DNA from: Molossus alvarezi
Taxonomy: Eukaryota > Chordata > Mammalia > Chiroptera > Molossidae
Length of the DNA stretch: 64,000 nt
Direction: 5' to 3'
Assembly (NCBI GenBank): GCA_037176705.1
Contig: CM073886.1
Coordinates: 24,661,501 to 24,725,500, forward strand
Positions within the stretch are counted from its first letter, which is position 1; the number at the start of each line of letters is the position of its first letter. The position numbers and the translations under genes are program-made. This document shows, piece by piece, positions 10,963 through 23,054 of the stretch. The notes beneath the pieces were generated by a model. The model was not told the DNA's origin, ran no database searches, and was given only the letters and a program-made list of their open reading frames with translations.

Positions 10963-11376
10963 TGTGGACTGAATTGTGTCCCCCAAAGAAGAGATGTTGA
11001 CGGCCTTAACCTCGGTACCTCAGAATGCGACCTTAATTGGAAACAGGGCTGGTGTAGATATAATTAGTTAAGATTAAGGTGTGGTCATATTGGAATAGGG
11101 TGGGCCCTACTTTGATATGAATAATGTCTTCCTAAGAAGAAGGGAATTAGTGAACACACAGAAAGAATGTCAGGTGACAACAGAGTTGTGCTGCCACAAA
11201 CCAAGGAGTGACTGTGGCCACCAGAGCCAGAAGAGACAAGGAAGGACCCTCCCACAGAAGGCTTCTGATGGCACATGGCTCTGCCAAATGAGAGGATACA
11301 TTGTTAGTGTCTATGTTGTTTGAAGCCATTCAGTTTGTGTGACTTTGTTACAGTAACCCTAGGAAACTAGGACACA
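10963..11376 (+). mobile_element. MaLR (MLT1-type) solo LTR
   Basis: It starts TGTGGACTGAATTGTGTCCCC, contains ATGCGACCTTAATTGGAAACAG and TAGTTAAGATTAAGGTG, and ends AAACTAGGACACA. The flanking CTTCTA repeat (10957-10962 and 11377-11382) fits an LTR target duplication. No internal retroviral region is present. The open frames at 11085-11329 lie inside the LTR and are not genes. Confidence 0.85.
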
Positions 11377-11382
11377 CTTCTA

Positions 11383-11788
11383 GAACATTTGCATCACCTC
11401 AGAAAGATGCCTTATTCCTGTTGACAGTCAATGTCTTGTTCTCTAACCTCAAGTAAGCCCTACATCTTGTACTGGAGTATAGGGGAAGACCCAAGTCTTT
11501 CAGCTGGTGCCTGGATTGGCAATATCCTTGATGACCCATTTTTACTCATAAACATTTCCCAATAGGCAATTCTCAGATGGTCAGGTTTGGGATATAATTT
11601 CATTCCACTCTTCCCCCTGCCCTTGGTCTCAACACTTCTCAACCACTGGTTCAAACTCAATTTTGAAAACCTGGTAGAAATCTCCCCCACAAAAAAACAA
11701 TATACATTTCCACACTCAAAATTGGGCAATTTTATATTCCCCAGAATTTTATATTCTATGAACACTGGTTTAAGAATCATTGATCTAT
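11383..11788. other. No gene seen
   Basis: The open frame beginning at 11587 starts in unique sequence and only becomes protein-like when it enters the L1 fragment at about 11789, so it is not a host gene. Confidence 0.45.
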
Positions 11789-12371
11789 GTACACTGGTAC
11801 AGCCACTGTGGAAAACAGTTGGGTGGTTCCTCAAAAAACTAAGAATAGAGTTGCCATATGACCCAGCTATCTCTCTTCTTGGTATCTACCTGGAAAGCTT
11901 GAAAAGATGTATTCACAAAGATATATACACCCTTATGATCATTGCATCACTATTCATGGTAGCCAAGATTTGGAAACAACCAAAGTGCCCTTTGATAGAT
12001 GAATGGATAAAGAAGATGTGGTACAGATATACAATGGAATATTATTCAGCCATAAGAAAGGAAGAAATACTGCCATTTGTAACAACATGGATGAACCTTG
12101 AGAGTATTACGTTAAGCAAAATAAGTCAGTCAGAAAAAGTCAGGTACCATATGATTTCACTCAAATGTGGGATATAAAACTGAAACTCATAGACACAGAC
12201 AATAGGATGGTAGTTACCAGAGGAAAGGGGGTGGGGGAACATGGTAAATAGTAAAGGAGCTGAATATACGGTGACAGAAAATGACTTGACTTTGGGTGGT
12301 GGGCACACAATGCAATATAAAGATCATGTATCATATCTTATTAACCCATTTCACTCCAATAAATTTAATAA
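11789..12371 (+). mobile_element. Old L1: ORF2 C-terminus and 3' UTR
   Basis: The translation contains the L1 ORF2 C-terminal motif order LPYDPAISLLGIY, then [16 protein letters not shown], then MEYYSAIRKEEILPF and SLKCGI-stop, still open at the end. The 3' UTR (TTTGGGTGGTGGGCACACAA) is a different subfamily from copies A, C and D and matches 46997-47207. The element is 5'-truncated and encodes no catalytic domain. Confidence 0.9.
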
Positions 12372-12868
12372 AGAGTGAATCCTTGGTCTTTCTGCTTGTC
12401 CTTTGTCTAACTGAATACCTATGGCGATGGGGAGACAAATACTGCATGTGGCAGTCCAGTCTACTCTGGGGAGCTCTACATCCTGCAGAGCAATTCTTTT
12501 TCGTTGAAATCTGAGTGCTGGTGGCTTTCATTGATTGGTTCTGGAATAGTCTTTGTGAATCACAGTTTGGAGCAGGAGAATGAGGAGTGTCCAATCCCAG
12601 GAGTCAGACAGGAACCTGTATGGGAGTGACTGCCAGTGCCCTAGCCAACTCTCAGGATGGGGAGGCAGTGGGAAAGCCCAGGATTCGGAAACTCGTGTAT
12701 TTGAAAATTCTGACTTATCATGTGCTAACTGTCTGGTCTTTTGAATATTGGTGGTCTTTCTGAGCCCAAGTCTCCTTTGTCTATAAAATAGAAAAACTTG
12801 GCACATAGTAGGTGTCCTATCACGAATGAATTTAGATTGAAGAGAGAACCTCATATGAACAAAGATAG
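12372..12868. other. No gene seen
   Basis: Unique sequence. Antisense frames at 12331-12594 and 12528-12920 overlap and have no recognisable family. Confidence 0.4.
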
Positions 12869-13114
12869 GCCCTTCCCTTCCAAATGGTTCAGGCAATTGG
12901 AGCATCATCCCATACACCAAAAAGGTTGCAGGTTCAATTTCCGTTCAGGGCACATACCTAGGTTGCAGTTTCCATCCCTGGTTGGGGCATGTATGGGAGG
13001 CAACTGAGTGATGTTTTGCTCTCTCTCTCTCTCTCTCTCTCCCTCTCTCTCTCTTCTCTCTCTCTCTCCCTCCCTCCCTTCCTCCCTCCCTTCGTCTCTA
13101 AAAATCAATAAACA
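12869..13114 (+). mobile_element. Ves-type SINE
   Basis: Diverged head (AAATGGTTCAGGCAATTGG), B box (AGGTTGCAGGTTCAATTTCC), GGGCACATACCTAGGTTGCA, then a long CTCTCT/CCTCCC tract and AAAAATCAATAAA. The antisense frame at 12905-13108 is a translation of the pyrimidine tract. Confidence 0.88.
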
Positions 13115-13184
13115 GAAGAGATGGAAAAGAAGCGGAGTATCCTTCTGAACAAAATTACCAAGACTTTAATACAGATACTTAAAA

Positions 13185-13435
13185 CTTTTTAAAATAAGCT
13201 TTATTTTTTTAGAGCAGTTATAGATCCACAACAAAATTTAAAGAATGTCATTTTGTTGGAATCACAGTCTGCAGCCTTTTCAGATTGGCTTCTTTTAGTT
13301 AGTCGTATGTATTTCGTTCCAAGTCTTTCCATGGTTTGATGGCTCATTTCCTTTTAATGCTGAATGATATTCCACGGTCTGGATGTACCACAGTTTATTT
13401 ACCCATTCATCTCCCGAAGGACACAGACCTTTCAT
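13185..13435 (-). mobile_element. Old L1 ORF2/3' fragment (antisense)
   Basis: TTTTAATGCTGAATGATATTCC, then GGATGTACCACAGTTTATTT, then ACCCATTCATCTCCCGAAGGAC is the antisense of the L1 ORF2 3' end. Upstream, GAGCAGTTATAGATCCACAAC resembles an old L1 3' UTR. It is strongly diverged. Confidence 0.65.
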
Positions 13436-14282
13436 TGAATCAAATGGGTCTCTGTTTTACAGCCGAGTGACTAGAGCATAGAATGAGCTGGTGGCAGCAT
13501 CACCAAGTCATCTGGATGTGAAGTAGTTTCTCCCAATGACACAGGGTCCCACGGACATATCACAAAGGACAGGTCTTAGGTCTCCAACATCACAACACCC
13601 ACTGTATTAAAACATTAAAGAAACAAAACGGATTTGCTGGGGATGCTGGGAATATCTCCACTGACTAGGATGCTGATAAGTTCTGTCGGCCCCCAAAGGG
13701 CTGACCCACTTCTCTAGGATGGGTTCAGTGGGAGACTGAATCTGGGAAGTGCACCTCCATTAGGCCTCCTAATTCCCACAGCATTGGGTTAGCACTTGAT
13801 TTAATGGGGTCTTCGAAGACCCCAATTGGCAAGTGCAAATGACTAGACTTGGGGGAAAAAAATCAGAATGCTTTGCCTTGTTTTGCTGAAGGCTGGATTA
13901 AACAGAACTTAAATACTATGTTTGGGGTTTTATTTGTTTTCTTCTGGATTGAGCCTCGAGTGAAAGGGGATTTTTTTTTTTTCTCTGCCTTCTCAGAAGA
14001 CACCAGGTAAACTAGAAGCAAACATGCTCTTTCTAAAGCCAGTGAACCACCACAGCAGAATAGTCTCCAAACCACACCTGAACCGAACCTGCACATCAGA
14101 CATCTGGAAAATCTCTTCTAAATTAGGCCCCGGTCATGGTACTGTTCTAGCCAATTCAGAAAACACGAAGTGTGGTCACTGAGTCTTTCTTTCTCTCAGC
14201 TCTGTCATTGTGGTGGTTTTTATGCCTCCATCTCGTACCTGCTTCTTCGTATCTTGGTGACTGGCTCTCTGCATCCCTGTTT
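13436..14282. other. No gene seen
   Basis: Unique sequence with no repeat or coding family recognised. The minus frame at 13863-14096 is short and lacks support. Confidence 0.45.
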
Positions 14283-14296
14283 TCTGTCTGTCTGCT

Positions 14297-14354
<58 letters not shown>

Positions 14355-14359
14355 TTTCT
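14283..14359. repeat. (TTTC)n tetranucleotide repeat
   Basis: A TCTG start is followed by about 14 TTTC units. Four overlapping open frames on both strands here are translations of the repeat (FLSF or KKER periods). Confidence 0.95.
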
Positions 14360-15333
14360 ATTCCCCTCTTTCTGTGATCTTTCTCCCTCTCCCACTGCCT
14401 CCTTCTGAAATCTTGCAATATAAAGTCACACTGACGGCCCAGATTCGGGAGCAGACAGCTCCGGAGACCACCTCCCGTCTCGGTGCGTCACTCTCCTTAT
14501 CTGTCACACATGCTTAGAAGGGTGCCTGGCACGGGATAGGCTTGTTATTGTCATACACTATTATGATTTCCCACATTTTGTAGCCAGCTTCCCAGGCAGC
14601 AAAGTTTCTGGGAGCAGCAAAGAGAGCGACACAGCAGTTTGGAGAAAGGAGACTTCGGGAGAGAAAGGAGACTTCGTGGGCTCAGGTCAGAGCTCTGGCC
14701 GCATGCTTTCTCCTCACATCTTTGCAAGAAGCAATATAAAGCATCTCTGAAGACAACATGAGGTAGAACACAGACAGAAGGGGAAAGCAGGCGAGAATGG
14801 AAGAGAGGATAGAAAAAAAGTCAGTAAGAGAAACAGTGAAAGGAAGAGAAGGTGGGAGAGGGAGAGAGGGTGAGGGAGAGAGATTGTTCGAGATTTACTG
14901 AAGACTTGCCCCAATGTTTTCTGCTGAATAAAGAAAGATCCACCTGCATTTTTGGAAAAAAAAAAAGATGACGTGACCCATATTTTTGCTCCTTATGAAG
15001 GGCACCAAATACCCTTCTGTCTGTGCAATTCCGGTTTAGTGCGATTCATTGTGTTGCCGTGGGCCTCGGTTTCCAGCTGAGGTGCTGCCTTTGTCGGCAA
15101 AAGTAAAACTACATACAGCAAAGATTTGGCTCCTTAGCAACTGAGAGATGTTAGGCTAAAGAAAAGCAAACAGAGCACATGGTATTACAGAGTTAAAGCA
15201 TCGAGATACTGAAGCCTTTAATTGGGAAGCAAAAAACAAAACAATGCCCCAAGCAAACCCATGCCACGCCATCTGCAATCAAGGTGCATCTTTATAGTCT
15301 CCCAGACGGCTGTGCTCTGGGAGAGTTCCAAGC
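14360..15333. other. No gene seen; GA-rich patch 14760-14890
   Basis: Mostly unique. A purine-rich stretch (GAGAGGGAGAGAGGGTGAGG) lies at about 14810-14885, and an 11-A run near 14957. No coding support. Confidence 0.45.
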
Positions 15334-15492
15334 CAGTGGTTCTCAAGCTTAGTTATGCACCTGAGAGCTTTAAAAGGCAGAATCTCAGTGCCCAGGTGGT
15401 AACCCAGACTGATTAAATGGAGGGACCCGGGCATCAGTATTTTGAAAGCTCCCTGGGTGACTCTGGCATGGAGCCAAGGTTGACAAGCTCTG
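15334..15492 (+). mobile_element. MER5A hAT-Charlie element
   Basis: It starts CAGTGGTTCTCAAGC, carries CACCTGAGAGCTTTAAAA and GGGCATCAGTATTTTGAAAGC, and ends AAGGTTGACAAGCTCTG, an eroded inverted terminus. Full length for this family. Confidence 0.85.
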
Positions 15493-15903
15493 ATCTTTCA
15501 CAACTAAGTGAGCTGAGTCACGATGTTTTCTGAGCTATTCAACCTACTGCAGGTAACACAGCTCAAGAAATGACTGCACCTGTCAGGTAATTAAGGTAAC
15601 AACTCAGGGACTGTCAGAGGACGATTTCAAGTCCATCTGTTTTGGATAAGTGGTGCAGTTTCATCGAATAATATTCTTCAAGAGCAACTATGTCATTCCT
15701 GACATTTGGTTTGCCCCAAGTGTCTGATGGGCCTGGTTTGCTGGAGTCTGTCGATGGCCATCTGCTGCCTGTGCTTGTGGAGCGGAGTGCTGCCAGGTGA
15801 GGTGTGCGGCGGACGGCTCTCCCACCTGCCGGTCTCCTAGGAGAAAGGGGGTGTATGTTAGGGCATGGCCCTGCACCTCTGCCTCAAGCACTCACGACAC
15901 ACC
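15493..15903. other. No gene seen
   Basis: Unique sequence. The minus frame at 15688-15891 shows no family resemblance. Confidence 0.45.
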
Positions 15904-16319
15904 TGTTGTGGGTTGAGTTGTTCCCCTCACATTTGTGTGTTGGGGTTCTTAGTTCTAAAATGAAGTCATTCCAGTAATTAGTTAAGCTGAAGTTATATTG
16001 GAGTAGGATGGGCCCCTAATTCAGTATGACTGACGTCTTATAAAAAGGGGAGATTTGGACACAGAGAGAACAATATGCAAAGCTGAAGGCAAAGATCAGG
16101 GTGGTGAATCTGTAAGCCAAGGAAGGCCAGAGATTGCTAGCAAACCACCAGAAGTCAGAGAAGCGTGGAGCGCAGCCTTCCCTGGCGGCCTCAGAAGGAA
16201 CCAGCCCTGATGACACCTTGGTCTCAGACTTCTGGCCTCCAGAGCTGGGAGAGAATAAGTTCTGTTGTTTAAGGCACCCAGTGTGTGGTTCACTGTTAGA
16301 GCAGCCCCAGCACGACACA
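15904..16319 (+). mobile_element. MaLR (MLT1/MST-type) solo LTR
   Basis: It contains TAATTAGTTAAGCTGAAGTT, then GGAGTAGGATGGGCCCCTAAT, then TTATAAAAAGGGGAGATTTGG. After these come GCTAGCAAACCACCAGAAG, CTTCTGGCCTCCAGAGCTGG and the end CACGACACA. This order is diagnostic of the MaLR LTR. The frames on both strands inside it are not genes. Confidence 0.88.
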
Positions 16320-17755
16320 GTAGCCCAGCATGGGAGAGTAATTCTGCTCACAGGCTGCAAGAGTGGAGGGTGTCAGGGCTAGGAGAGGATGGCCCTGAAC
16401 CAACCAGCTGTCCCGGCTCCAAAGCAATCATGACAGTGGTCACTCTCGACCCATTCCTGCTCACTGCATCCACATCAGGGGGACTGAAATGCCCCAAGCT
16501 GGGTCAGCTTCATGGACACGTGATCTGGACCATTGCATAGGACCCCACACTCAGAAGAGCTCCTTTGCTGTCTCTGGTATCACTGTTTTGAATTCTTAAT
16601 AATTTTTGAACAAGGGCCTAACATGTACCCTTTGCACTGGTCCCTGCAAATTGTGTAGCCAGCCCTGCCCACAAGCCTCCCACCAACCTTCTTCTTTCAC
16701 TCAATCTCATCTACTTTCTCATAGCTTACAGTCCACGAATGTCACCTCCTTTCACTCTCCCAATGAGATTGTGGACTCCTTATGATAATATTGTTCGGGT
16801 CACTTGTAGGGATTTGGAGCAGGAGGGGATGGCAGAAGGGGACAGTGTTGGCCATTCAAATTTAACATTCCAATTTGAATAGGTCCCTCCTGTTTATTGT
16901 TAGTCCTATTAGGGACCATGGCTGAAGGAAGCAGCAGCAGATTGTGAAAGACTATTTAACTGTCTGGAAACTGGCAGTCCAGCTTTGGGGCTCAGCTTAT
17001 CAGAGAGTGTGTGGATAGTCTTGCTCTATTGCTAGTGGGAGTGGGGATCTTGGGGTGCTGCTGGAATAAGCATTTCCAGAGGCCCCCACAGGAGGATGAG
17101 ATGTGATAGAAAGCTTTTTTTGCATGGAATTACATCCCTCAGTTTCTAAAATCCCATTTTCCTTAATCCAGTCCTGGAAGATATGCAGCTGAGGATTCAG
17201 CAGAGCTAGACGCAAAGCCAGTGTCCAGAGTGCCTGGGTCTGGTGTAGCATTAGGCCAGTTATAATCCATCAGTCTATTCTGTGGGGTCCACATGGCTGT
17301 GAGCCATGAGGGGTGATGCAGGGGGGTCTGGAGAATGTGCCCCTGCGACAAGGGTCCCAGGAGCTTAAGGGAGTCAGAGTGCAAACTCCTTTGTTTAGGA
17401 ACTTAAGTATCTGAAATCTTCCCACGCTTGCAGTGGCCACGCCTGCTTTTGCCATTGACCTGCTCCAGGTGTGACTGACAGGCAAGTACTTTCCCTGTGT
17501 CACCCAGACTTTCCTGGGCCTGCATCTAAACTGCAGTTTCCTGGCAAAACTGCACAAATGGTGTGCCCATACAATTTGGCCTTCCCTTTGCTCCTTTCCA
17601 GTTATTAATAACTGGGTTATTACAATGGTATCAAGGTGGCCAAGTGTGGCCAAGAAACAGGGAGGGAGTGCTAAGCCCCTCAGGACTCTTGAGGGTGGCT
17701 GTCTGTGTTTAGTTCCTATTAGCATAATGTTTTGCTATCTGATCATTTTATTCAC
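16320..17755. other. No gene seen; unassigned
   Basis: The region around 16900-17100 (GGCTGAAGGAAGCAGCAGCAG, then CTGTCTGGAAACTGGCAG) has the feel of an old repeat, but I cannot name it. Minus frames at 17000-17251 and 17270-17725 have no family match. Confidence 0.35.
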
Positions 17756-18283
17756 AGCTCTCCTTGAAACCCTGGCATGGATTTCTGTTGCTCTTAGGAT
17801 GCTGTGACAAGTGGGGTTACTGTTCCCACTACTTTCCTCCCTCCCTGAATTTGAAATTGTACACCCAGCTCTTTGCCACGACCTCTGCAGGGCATCCCAT
17901 TTTGGGCAAAGTGACCTTCCCCGCCCCATTGATGTTGGGTTGGCCAGGTGACTTTCCTTGGCTAATGGAACTGTCAACGTGCCAGTTCCCAGCTGAGGCG
18001 TTAAGAAACATTATGCGTTTCCTCTCATCTTTTTGCCTATCTGCCATCTGCCGTGAGAAAAACATGCCCCATGTAGTCGCTGGTCCAAAGAGAACGAGGC
18101 AGGTGGAGCTAACCCAATGCCCAGCCTAGGTTCCAACCTAGCTGATCCCAACCAAGCCCAGAAACCTCACAGCCTCTCCCGAGATTCAGAAGCAAAACTG
18201 AAATGCTTGTTTTTATAACCCAGTGAGTTTGGGAAGTCTTTGTTATGCAGAATTACTACAGCAAAGGCCACAGACTGATACAA
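17756..18283 (+). mobile_element. Old dispersed repeat, LTR-like (family uncertain)
   Basis: The order CCCCATTGATGTTGGGTTGG, then GGCTAATGGAACTGTCAACGTG, then a GTTTTTATAACCCAGTGAGTTTGGG terminal segment and GACTGATACAA is typical of an abundant ancient mammalian repeat. The open frame at 17764-18129 is therefore unlikely to be a gene. Confidence 0.4.
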
Positions 18284-19155
18284 ATTGATGGCATTTCCTT
18301 AACTGGGCTGACATGGCCTTTCCTGGCTTGGCGACTCCTCAGTTACCCAGTTTATCTCCCCCACCCTCCATCCCCTTCTCCAGCCACTACATGCTCAGCT
18401 CTTTTACTCTGCAAGTGTTCGTGTTCTTGCTTGGTTGTGAGCCAATAACTTGTTCTCTGCCTCCACCACCGCCCCTGCTCCACACTACCCTTTCCCTCAG
18501 CTACCTTCTCATTCTTTGGCTCTCTGTCTAAATGTCACCTGTACCCATACATCTTCCTGAAGGTGCACTAGGAAATGCTAAGGGCCCCTTTGGTGCTCCT
18601 GTTGCACTCAGAGCTTCCACTATCCGAGCATTTGTCACAGTCTATTGTCATCACTGGCATGGTAGGAAAATGTACTGAGATGCTTATTTGTATTTCATTT
18701 TCACTGCCGTGGAAGGACCAGAGCAAATAAGAAACAGTGACAAACAGCAACCCTTTGCTTTCCACAGTCACTCCCTGCTCCCCTCCCCTCCTCCCACCAA
18801 CCCCAAAAGTCCGTAGAGCCCTTTATTTCAGTGTCGTTATAAAACAAAACCAGAATCTGTGTCTTCTGCCTCTTGTGAAAATCCAAAGCCATTCGGGTGC
18901 CATCCAGAAGGGGGCTGGAGAGAGAAGAGGTGGCTTTGGGGTCGAGCTGTGGGAGGAAGAGCGAGGATGGACAGGGGGCCCGTGAATGGGGACCTGTGCT
19001 TAGCATTAGCCCTTGGAGGGCTGGACCCCCACTTCTGGGCCCCTAGCCAGTAGGAATGCCTGTTTCTTAGGCGGGAAACAAGAGCAGGAACGCTGAAGGC
19101 TGGCACAACAGGGCACTCAACAAAAACCTGGTGAGACCAAAGGAAGGAGAAGGGG
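18284..19155. other. No gene seen; possible L2 traces at 18480-18680
   Basis: CTCTGTCTAAATGTCACCTG, then CATCTTCCTGAAGGTG resembles an L2 3' end but is too diverged to fix. Overlapping frames on both strands at 18700-19220 have no family match. Confidence 0.35.
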
Positions 19156-19340
19156 CCTGTGTTTTCATTTTCTATTGCTGCATAACAAATTACCACCAAA
19201 CGAGGAGCTTGAAAAAACACAAATGCATTATCTCACCATTTCCAAGTGTCTGGGCAGGGCATAACCAAGTTCTCTGCTCAGGCTCACTAGGCTGAAATCA
19301 AGGCCTTTGCAAAGTTCCTTATTAAGGGAGTGAGCTCTAA
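19156..19340 (-). mobile_element. LTR-type ancient repeat fragment (antisense)
   Basis: TTTTCTATTGCTGCATAACA, then AATTACCACCAAACGAGGAGC, then TTATCTCACCATTTCC is the start of a very common antisense mammalian LTR-like repeat. The same type occurs at 52468-53090. Confidence 0.45.
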
Positions 19341-19659
19341 TAATGCCTGAAATACCCGACAGGATGGGGCCTGGGAGTGGAACTTAACTTGATTTACAGG
19401 AAAGAAATCTCTTTGCTACTTCTTGCATCCTCACCTTTAGGTTTTAAATTCACATCCACTGTGATTTAATTCTCGGTCTTTCCTGGTAGACCACATCTTC
19501 TTAGAAACTGGAATGTTCCTGTATAGTTTCTTGTTAAAAGCCTAACAATCTCCAGAGCCTAACACAGTGCCTGGAACATATAGAGAAGGCATCAATAGAT
19601 GAGTGGTTGCCGGTTAGGTGCTCAATGTATTGTTATTGAACTAAACTGAACCAGTTCTC

Positions 19660-19780
19660 ATGAGCACCATGCGATGCACATGGCCTGGGTAACACTGTGA
19701 CCATTTCACAGAGGAAGAAACCAGGTGTGGAGAGCTAGTTAACATGCTCAGAGTCACATAAATAGGAGGAGCAGAGCTAG
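19660..19780 (-). mobile_element. MIR SINE fragment (antisense)
   Basis: GTGACCATTTCACAGAGGAAG, then AACATGCTCAGAGTCACATA, then GAGCAGAGCTAGAATG is the antisense MIR core. Confidence 0.6.
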
Positions 19781-19789
19781 AATGTTTTC

Positions 19790-20204
19790 ATTATATTCAG
19801 AAAGAAAATTATTTAATTCTATTTGGAACATGGCCCTGAAAGGTAACATCATGACACACCCTAAATCTCATGACTTGCGCTTTTCACCTTCTATGATCAA
19901 GCATTGGGGGAGAGTGTAACACATTAGAAGCCTTCATAAAACAGGATTTTATGTTGAGGCCCCAGATGGTAAAATCGGGTAGAATCTCAAACTCTGCAGT
20001 TCCTGGATTTTCCAAATGGACGGTTCCCCTCTTATTAGGAGCACAAATTAAATCAATCCCAAGGGCCCACAGCATAACCTGCTTTTCTTCCAACAGACTT
20101 CACTCAACTCCTCTTTCAGGTTTTCTGTTGCCTAAATGAGCTGATTGCTCAGGAAGCAAAAATCTCAGGTGTGGGTTATATTTCTTATAAAGCACATAAC
20201 TACT
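19790..20204. other. No gene seen
   Basis: Unique sequence; short frames on both strands without support. Confidence 0.4.
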
Positions 20205-20570
20205 CCACGAATTCTTGCCTCAGTGCTTTTGCACATGCTGCGATGTTGGCCTAGAATGTTCTTCTGCCTTCCCGTGGTTCCATCTTGATCATCCTTCAGT
20301 TCTTGCTTAAATATCAGTCTTTAAAGGGGTCCTGACCTATCGGAAGGCATACCTCCACATTAATCCCTATCATTCCATACCGTATACAACACTTTTCATA
20401 ATTTTCAATTATATACTAATGTTTATTGGTTTGTTTGCTTGTTTATCTCCCCACTAGATTACATGCTTCATGAGGGTAATTACCAGTGTGATTTATTTAC
20501 CAGTGTTAACTCTAACACAGTGCCTGGACTGTAATACAAACTATTTGTTAAATGAACAAATGAATGAAGG
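20205..20570 (+). mobile_element. L2 LINE 3' end
   Basis: CTCAGTGCTTTTGCACATGCTG, then GTTCTTGCTTAAATATCAG, then AGATTACATGCTTCATGAGGG, then CACAGTGCCTGGACTGTAATAC and ATGAATGAA is the L2 3' end in order. Non-coding. Confidence 0.75.
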
Positions 20571-21069
20571 GAGTTCATTGGGCCATTCAGCAAGCATCTG
20601 TTGAACCCTAATTATGTGCACCAGAGGCTGCGAATACAAAGTTATCAGAGGACCTGGATCCCTCCTTCCAGGTGCTCACAGTCCAGCGCAGAAACATGCA
20701 CAGGTGTACCCTCAATGGCTCAGGCTTCGCCTGGCTTAACCACAAGTAGAGCCTAATGAGCACAAACACCTAAACCCAAGTGGCTCTTTGTCCCCGCCAA
20801 GGAACGACATGATAGGACCCTCCTCCAAGACTTCCCTCAGCTATTTCCTGTGCGTCCTCAGGGATGCTTTACTTGTGCTCCTAGACTAGTCCACTCATGT
20901 TCTCACCCCCAGTCTCCCGGAGAAGTTGCCATGTCACTCCCAGCACCACTGCGTCTGGGTCCTCCCATGGGTGTGTGGCTTTCTGGCCTCATTTTGGATC
21001 CTCCCACTTCACTGCTGCACAGCAGGCAGGCTAGGTGTGGTCTCCCAGCCCCTAGACAGGTGTCCATCT
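20571..21069. other. No gene seen
   Basis: 20575-20690 resembles the recurrent 'gtgccaggcactgtgc' class of old repeats. The remainder is unique. Confidence 0.35.
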
Positions 21070-21205
21070 GAATCACCTAGGGATCTGGTTAAAATTCAGG
21101 TTCTGATTCCCGCAGGTCCAGAGTGGGGCCTGCGATATTGCATTTCTGCAAAGTCTCTGGGTGGCGTTGGCGCTGCTATTCCATGGACCACACCTTGAGT
21201 AGTGA
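21070..21205 (+). mobile_element. MER5A-like fragment
   Basis: TGAATCACCTAGGGATCTGG, then AAAATTCAGGTTCTGATTCC, then a GCATTTCTGCAAAGTCTCTGGG analogue of the MER5A 3' half, ending CACACCTTGAGTAG. The 5' terminus is missing. Confidence 0.6.
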
Positions 21206-21559
21206 TGACGTAGAGGACATTGGTAGTGGGCACCGTCGACGCTCACTCCATTTTGGCTGTTATGATTTTCATGCTCTGAGGCACCTGGTAGACGGGCTGT
21301 GATCTTGCCCAACTTGGAAGTGTAGCAGACACTGTCAGTCACCTGCCCACCTGTGTCTGTGCCCCAAACTTCCAGCTGTGAATACCTGCTACTTTTGCAG
21401 CCATGGGAGCAAGACTGGCCCTCATGTGAGGCAGGCCAAAGATGCTGGAATGTAAATGCCCTCTAGAATAAACATCAACCAGTGGTAAAGAGGAAACTGG
21501 GAAACCCATGCGGAATCACTGGTGAAATTTTCAAGTGCAGTCTTCATTTTATATTTCAC

Positions 21560-21835
21560 AGTCTCAAAAGGCAACAAGCCCCCTGGTGCAGTCACTCTGT
21601 GGCATGTATTTTATAGGGGGCTTCCAGAACTCCCTGGAGAACAAAGGACCCACAGCCCACATAGTGACTTGCTTGATGATGCCCCATTAACTGCCTTTCT
21701 TCTCTCCCCCATCTCACTTCCCTCTGCTCTCCCTCCCCAACCTGGTGTCGCCAGCAACCACCTCTCAAATAAACTTTTTTCACTCAAATCCTTGCCTCTG
21801 GCTTGGCTTTGGAGGAATCTAAATTGAGACTAAAA
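21560..21835 (+). mobile_element. LTR-like fragment with poly(A) signal
   Basis: CACCTCTCAAATAAACTTTTTTCACTCAAATCC followed by a TCTGGCTTGGCTTTGGAGGAA-type end is the R/U5 style of an endogenous retroviral LTR. The family is not assigned and there is no internal region. Confidence 0.4.
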
Positions 21836-22034
21836 GCTTATTGCCTTTTGGGGCCGTTAAATACAAAATGTAGACCGGACTTAAAAATTCCCTGAGCAGA
21901 CAAAACCACATAGCCATGTCAGCAAAACTAAATCTAGCTTATTTCATGACCATAAGCGAAATGTAACTTAGGTAATTTCTCATAAATGCCTCTGATCGTT
22001 GTAAAATAAAATTTATTCATCTTCCTAAAAATGG

Positions 22035-22300
22035 TATACAACAATCACTTTTTTGTTTATTTTTTATTGAACTGTTACTTATGACATTGTGTACGGTGTA
22101 CAACATGTGGGTTTGAAACGTTCATATATTGCAACATGATTGCCATTGTAGCATTAGCCAGCACCTCTTTGATGTCCTATCATTATCATTTCTTTTGGTG
22201 GGGGGAATTATTAAGTTCTAGCCTCTTAGCAAGTTTTAAGTCTCTATTACAATATTGTGGACTATAATCACTATGCTGTGCATTAGATCCCAGGACTTAA
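22035..22300 (-). mobile_element. Possible old L1 fragment (antisense)
   Basis: TTTATTTTTTATTGAACTGTTA, then GTGTACAACATGTGGGTTTG, then GTGGACTATAATCACTATGCTGTGCATTAGATCCC resembles a well-known antisense old-L1 segment. Boundaries approximate. Confidence 0.5.
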
Positions 22301-22319
22301 TTTTCTATTGCTGCATAAC

Positions 22320-22629
22320 AATAGTACTAGTTACACATAACAATGTACTAGTTACACATTTGTCCTCTTAAGCAACATCTTTCCTATTGGGAGGGAAGAT
22401 AATCACTTTTAACCAATCCCCTGCCTTCTGGACTCCCCCTCCCCCACTGCAATAACCAATCACTGTAAAGGTTAAACCACTTCCTCATTTTTAAGCTACC
22501 CTGTAATGTCACACCTGAGCTTTCCCTCAGTTCTAAATTTTAAAGTTCCCACAATATACACAATAAACTCACTAAATATGATGTACTGATTTGGTTATTT
22601 TAATTTTGCTACTTCTGGATTTTTGACAG
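22320..22629 (+). mobile_element. Possible LTR fragment
   Basis: CCAATCACTGTAAAGGTTAAACC, then CAATAAACTCACTAAATATG, then an end in TTTTGACA is LTR-like (CCAAT box, poly(A) signal, CA terminus). No family name can be given. Confidence 0.3.
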
Positions 22630-23054
22630 GGCCACATCAACACAACATAAAATCACAATTTTTTTTCAGAAAGACCAAGTGTGATCCTGGAGGCCACATC
22701 CAGACACCACCCACCGAGTCTATCAGGGGGGCTTCAGCCACAGCTCCCCTTGCTGTCCCAATGGCGTCCTCTCAAATAAGGGAGACAGGTACTGCCAGCG
22801 TCCCCACAAGGCTGTCTCGATCAATGACAAGTGAAAAATTCATCCCAATGAGCCTCACTCCATGTCTAACACATCGGTTTGCCTGTTTCTATTTCATGCA
22901 GGTGACCAGCTGTCAGATTGCACTGACCCCCAATGAGCCAGGTGTTCAGATGTGCCCAGGAGGCCCTGGGTGTCCGCTCTACAAAGCAGGGAGGGGCCAC
23001 TCTCTTATTGACACTAACCTCTTTTGTCCCACTATATCTCCTAGGGCTTAGAGA
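22630..23054. other. No gene seen
   Basis: The plus frame at 22623-23051 (142 codons) begins in the LTR-like sequence and has no recognisable domain. Confidence 0.35.

Noticed and set aside
14156..14517. Repeat protein with KKER or FLSF periods
   Set aside because: It is a direct translation of the (TTTC)n microsatellite in different frames.
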